Part shown: piece by piece, positions 42,578-43,022 of the stretch
How positions within the stretch are numbered: position 1 is the first letter of the stretch
Layout of the letters: each line of letters opens with the position of its first letter
DNA from: Bacteroidota bacterium
Lineage (GTDB): Bacteria; Bacteroidota; Bacteroidia; Bacteroidales; JAAUTT01
Direction of reading: 5' to 3'
Length of the DNA stretch: 43,022 nucleotides
NCBI GenBank assembly: GCA_020048915.1
Contig: JAIFLU010000136.1
Location: 1-43,022, forward strand
Program-made: the position numbers and the translations under genes
The notes under the pieces: model-generated
Told to the model about the DNA's origin: nothing
Seen by the model: only the letters and a program-made list of their open reading frames with translations
Databases searched by the model: none

Positions 42578-42625
42578 TTTGTATTAATGGTAATATGTAC
42601 GTATTTTTGTACAAATTAATGTACC
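42578..42625 (+). promoter_or_regulatory. Promoter and YefM-type operator
   Basis: TTTG (42578-42581), a 20-bp spacer and TATTTTTG (42602-42609) form a full Bacteroidota promoter. Over it lie three TGTAC cores: TGTACG (42596-42601), TGTACA (42608-42613) and TGTACC (42620-42625), spaced exactly 12 bp. The middle one overlaps the -7 box and the last touches the ATG. The E. coli YefM-YoeB operator also uses TGTACA cores about one helical turn apart, so the antitoxin probably represses its own promoter here. Confidence 0.7.
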
Positions 42626-42880
42626 ATGATAACAGCCTCTATTTCTGATTTTAGAAAGGATATTAAAAAATATCTTGATGATGTGAGTGATAACTTCGAA
42701 ACACTGATTATCAACCGTGGAAAGGATAATGGTGTAGTGGTGATTTCCTTAAATGAATATAATTCATTATGTGCTACCCAACATGAGTTATCCTCTAAGA
42801 CGAATGAAAAACGTTTAGACTCTGCCATTGAAAAAGCCAAAAACGGTAAAACATTTCCTAAAGACTTAGAAACTGTTTAA
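42626..42880 (+). CDS. YefM/Phd-family antitoxin, no adjacent toxin
   Basis: The product has 84 residues. It begins MITASISDFRKDIKKYLDDV, the standard start of the Phd/YefM DNA-binding fold (S-x2-R-x-x-x-K/Y), then LIINRGKDNGVVVISLNEYN, which matches the core strand and helix of the family. The C-terminal part (about 55-84) is polar and likely disordered until it wraps a toxin of the YoeB/RelE type. No toxin gene follows in the remaining 142 bases, which hold repeats, so the antitoxin is either an orphan or its toxin lies beyond the window. The operator upstream argues that DNA binding is still under selection. Confidence 0.85.
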   Translation: MITASISDFRKDIKKYLDDVSDNFETLIINRGKDNGVVVISLNEYNSLCATQHELSSKTNEKRLDSAIEKAKNGKTFPKDLETV

Positions 42881-42909
42881 ATTTATTTATCCAGTGTATT
42901 TAAAAATTC

Positions 42910-43021
42910 AACCCCTTCAGGGTTGCTGCTATATATGTTTCATTTTCCGTAGGTTGACACCTACGGTTATTAAAATTTAACCCTTTCAGGGTTTTCAGCA
43001 TACAAAAGTCCGAAGGACTTT
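42910..43021. repeat. Cluster of four short palindromes
   Basis: AACCCCTTCAGGGTT (42910-42924), CCGTAGGT/ACCTACGG with a 4-base loop (42947-42966), AACCCTTTCAGGGTT (42979-42993) and AAAGTCCGAAGGACTTT (43005-43021). The first and third are almost the same. This kind of mixed palindrome string is an interspersed repeat in Bacteroidota. It may continue past the window. Confidence 0.65.
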
Positions 43022-43022
43022 A

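Noticed and set aside
42910..43021. CRISPR array or terminator cluster
   Set aside because: Only two of the four stems match each other, spacing is uneven and none has a proper T-run.

Overview
The window is chromosomal DNA from a member of the Bacteroidota, probably class Bacteroidia; I cannot narrow it further. The evidence is a SusC/SusD pair under an ECF sigma/FecR switch, many lipoproteins with short signal peptides, promoters of the phylum type (TTTG, about 20 bp, TAnnTTTG), a DUF5723-like protein, and interspersed short palindromes.

Left part (1-10376): a LysE-type exporter cut by the window edge; a large cysteine-containing protein with nitronate-monooxygenase-like motifs; a run of envelope genes (lipoprotein, OmpA-domain protein, propeller-like lipoprotein) followed by a membrane TPR/HTH regulator; and a membrane-anchored MutS-like ATPase.

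Centre (10416-28809): a carbohydrate region. A lipoprotein SGNH hydrolase, a small membrane protein and a GH2 lipoprotein precede a Lys/Ala-rich exported protein on the other strand. Then comes a polysaccharide utilisation locus (PUL): ECF sigma factor, FecR-type anti-sigma with a DUF4974-like end, SusC transporter with an N-terminal STN signalling domain, SusD, a third surface lipoprotein, a strong terminator, and two GH92 alpha-mannosidases, one a lipoprotein and one with an ordinary signal peptide. The likely logic is that glycan uptake by SusC signals through FecR to the sigma factor, and the GH92 pair trims alpha-mannosides outside and inside the outer membrane.

Right-centre (28906-40558): three minus-strand genes of unknown role; a minus-strand operon mutL, two rhomboid proteases and an endonuclease/exonuclease/phosphatase-fold membrane protein; then, on the plus strand, gmhA, a small lipoprotein, a DUF5723-like outer-membrane protein and a YifB/ComM-type AAA ATPase.

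Right end (40559-43022): an accessory islet. About 790 bp of non-coding repeats (two diverged copies of one unit around a block of GCTCC palindromes), a nucleoside-deoxyribosyltransferase/TIR-like protein that may be a defence-type nucleotide enzyme, an unpaired YefM/Phd antitoxin whose promoter carries three TGTAC cores at exact 12-bp steps, and another palindrome cluster. No rRNA, tRNA, CRISPR array or intact transposase was seen.
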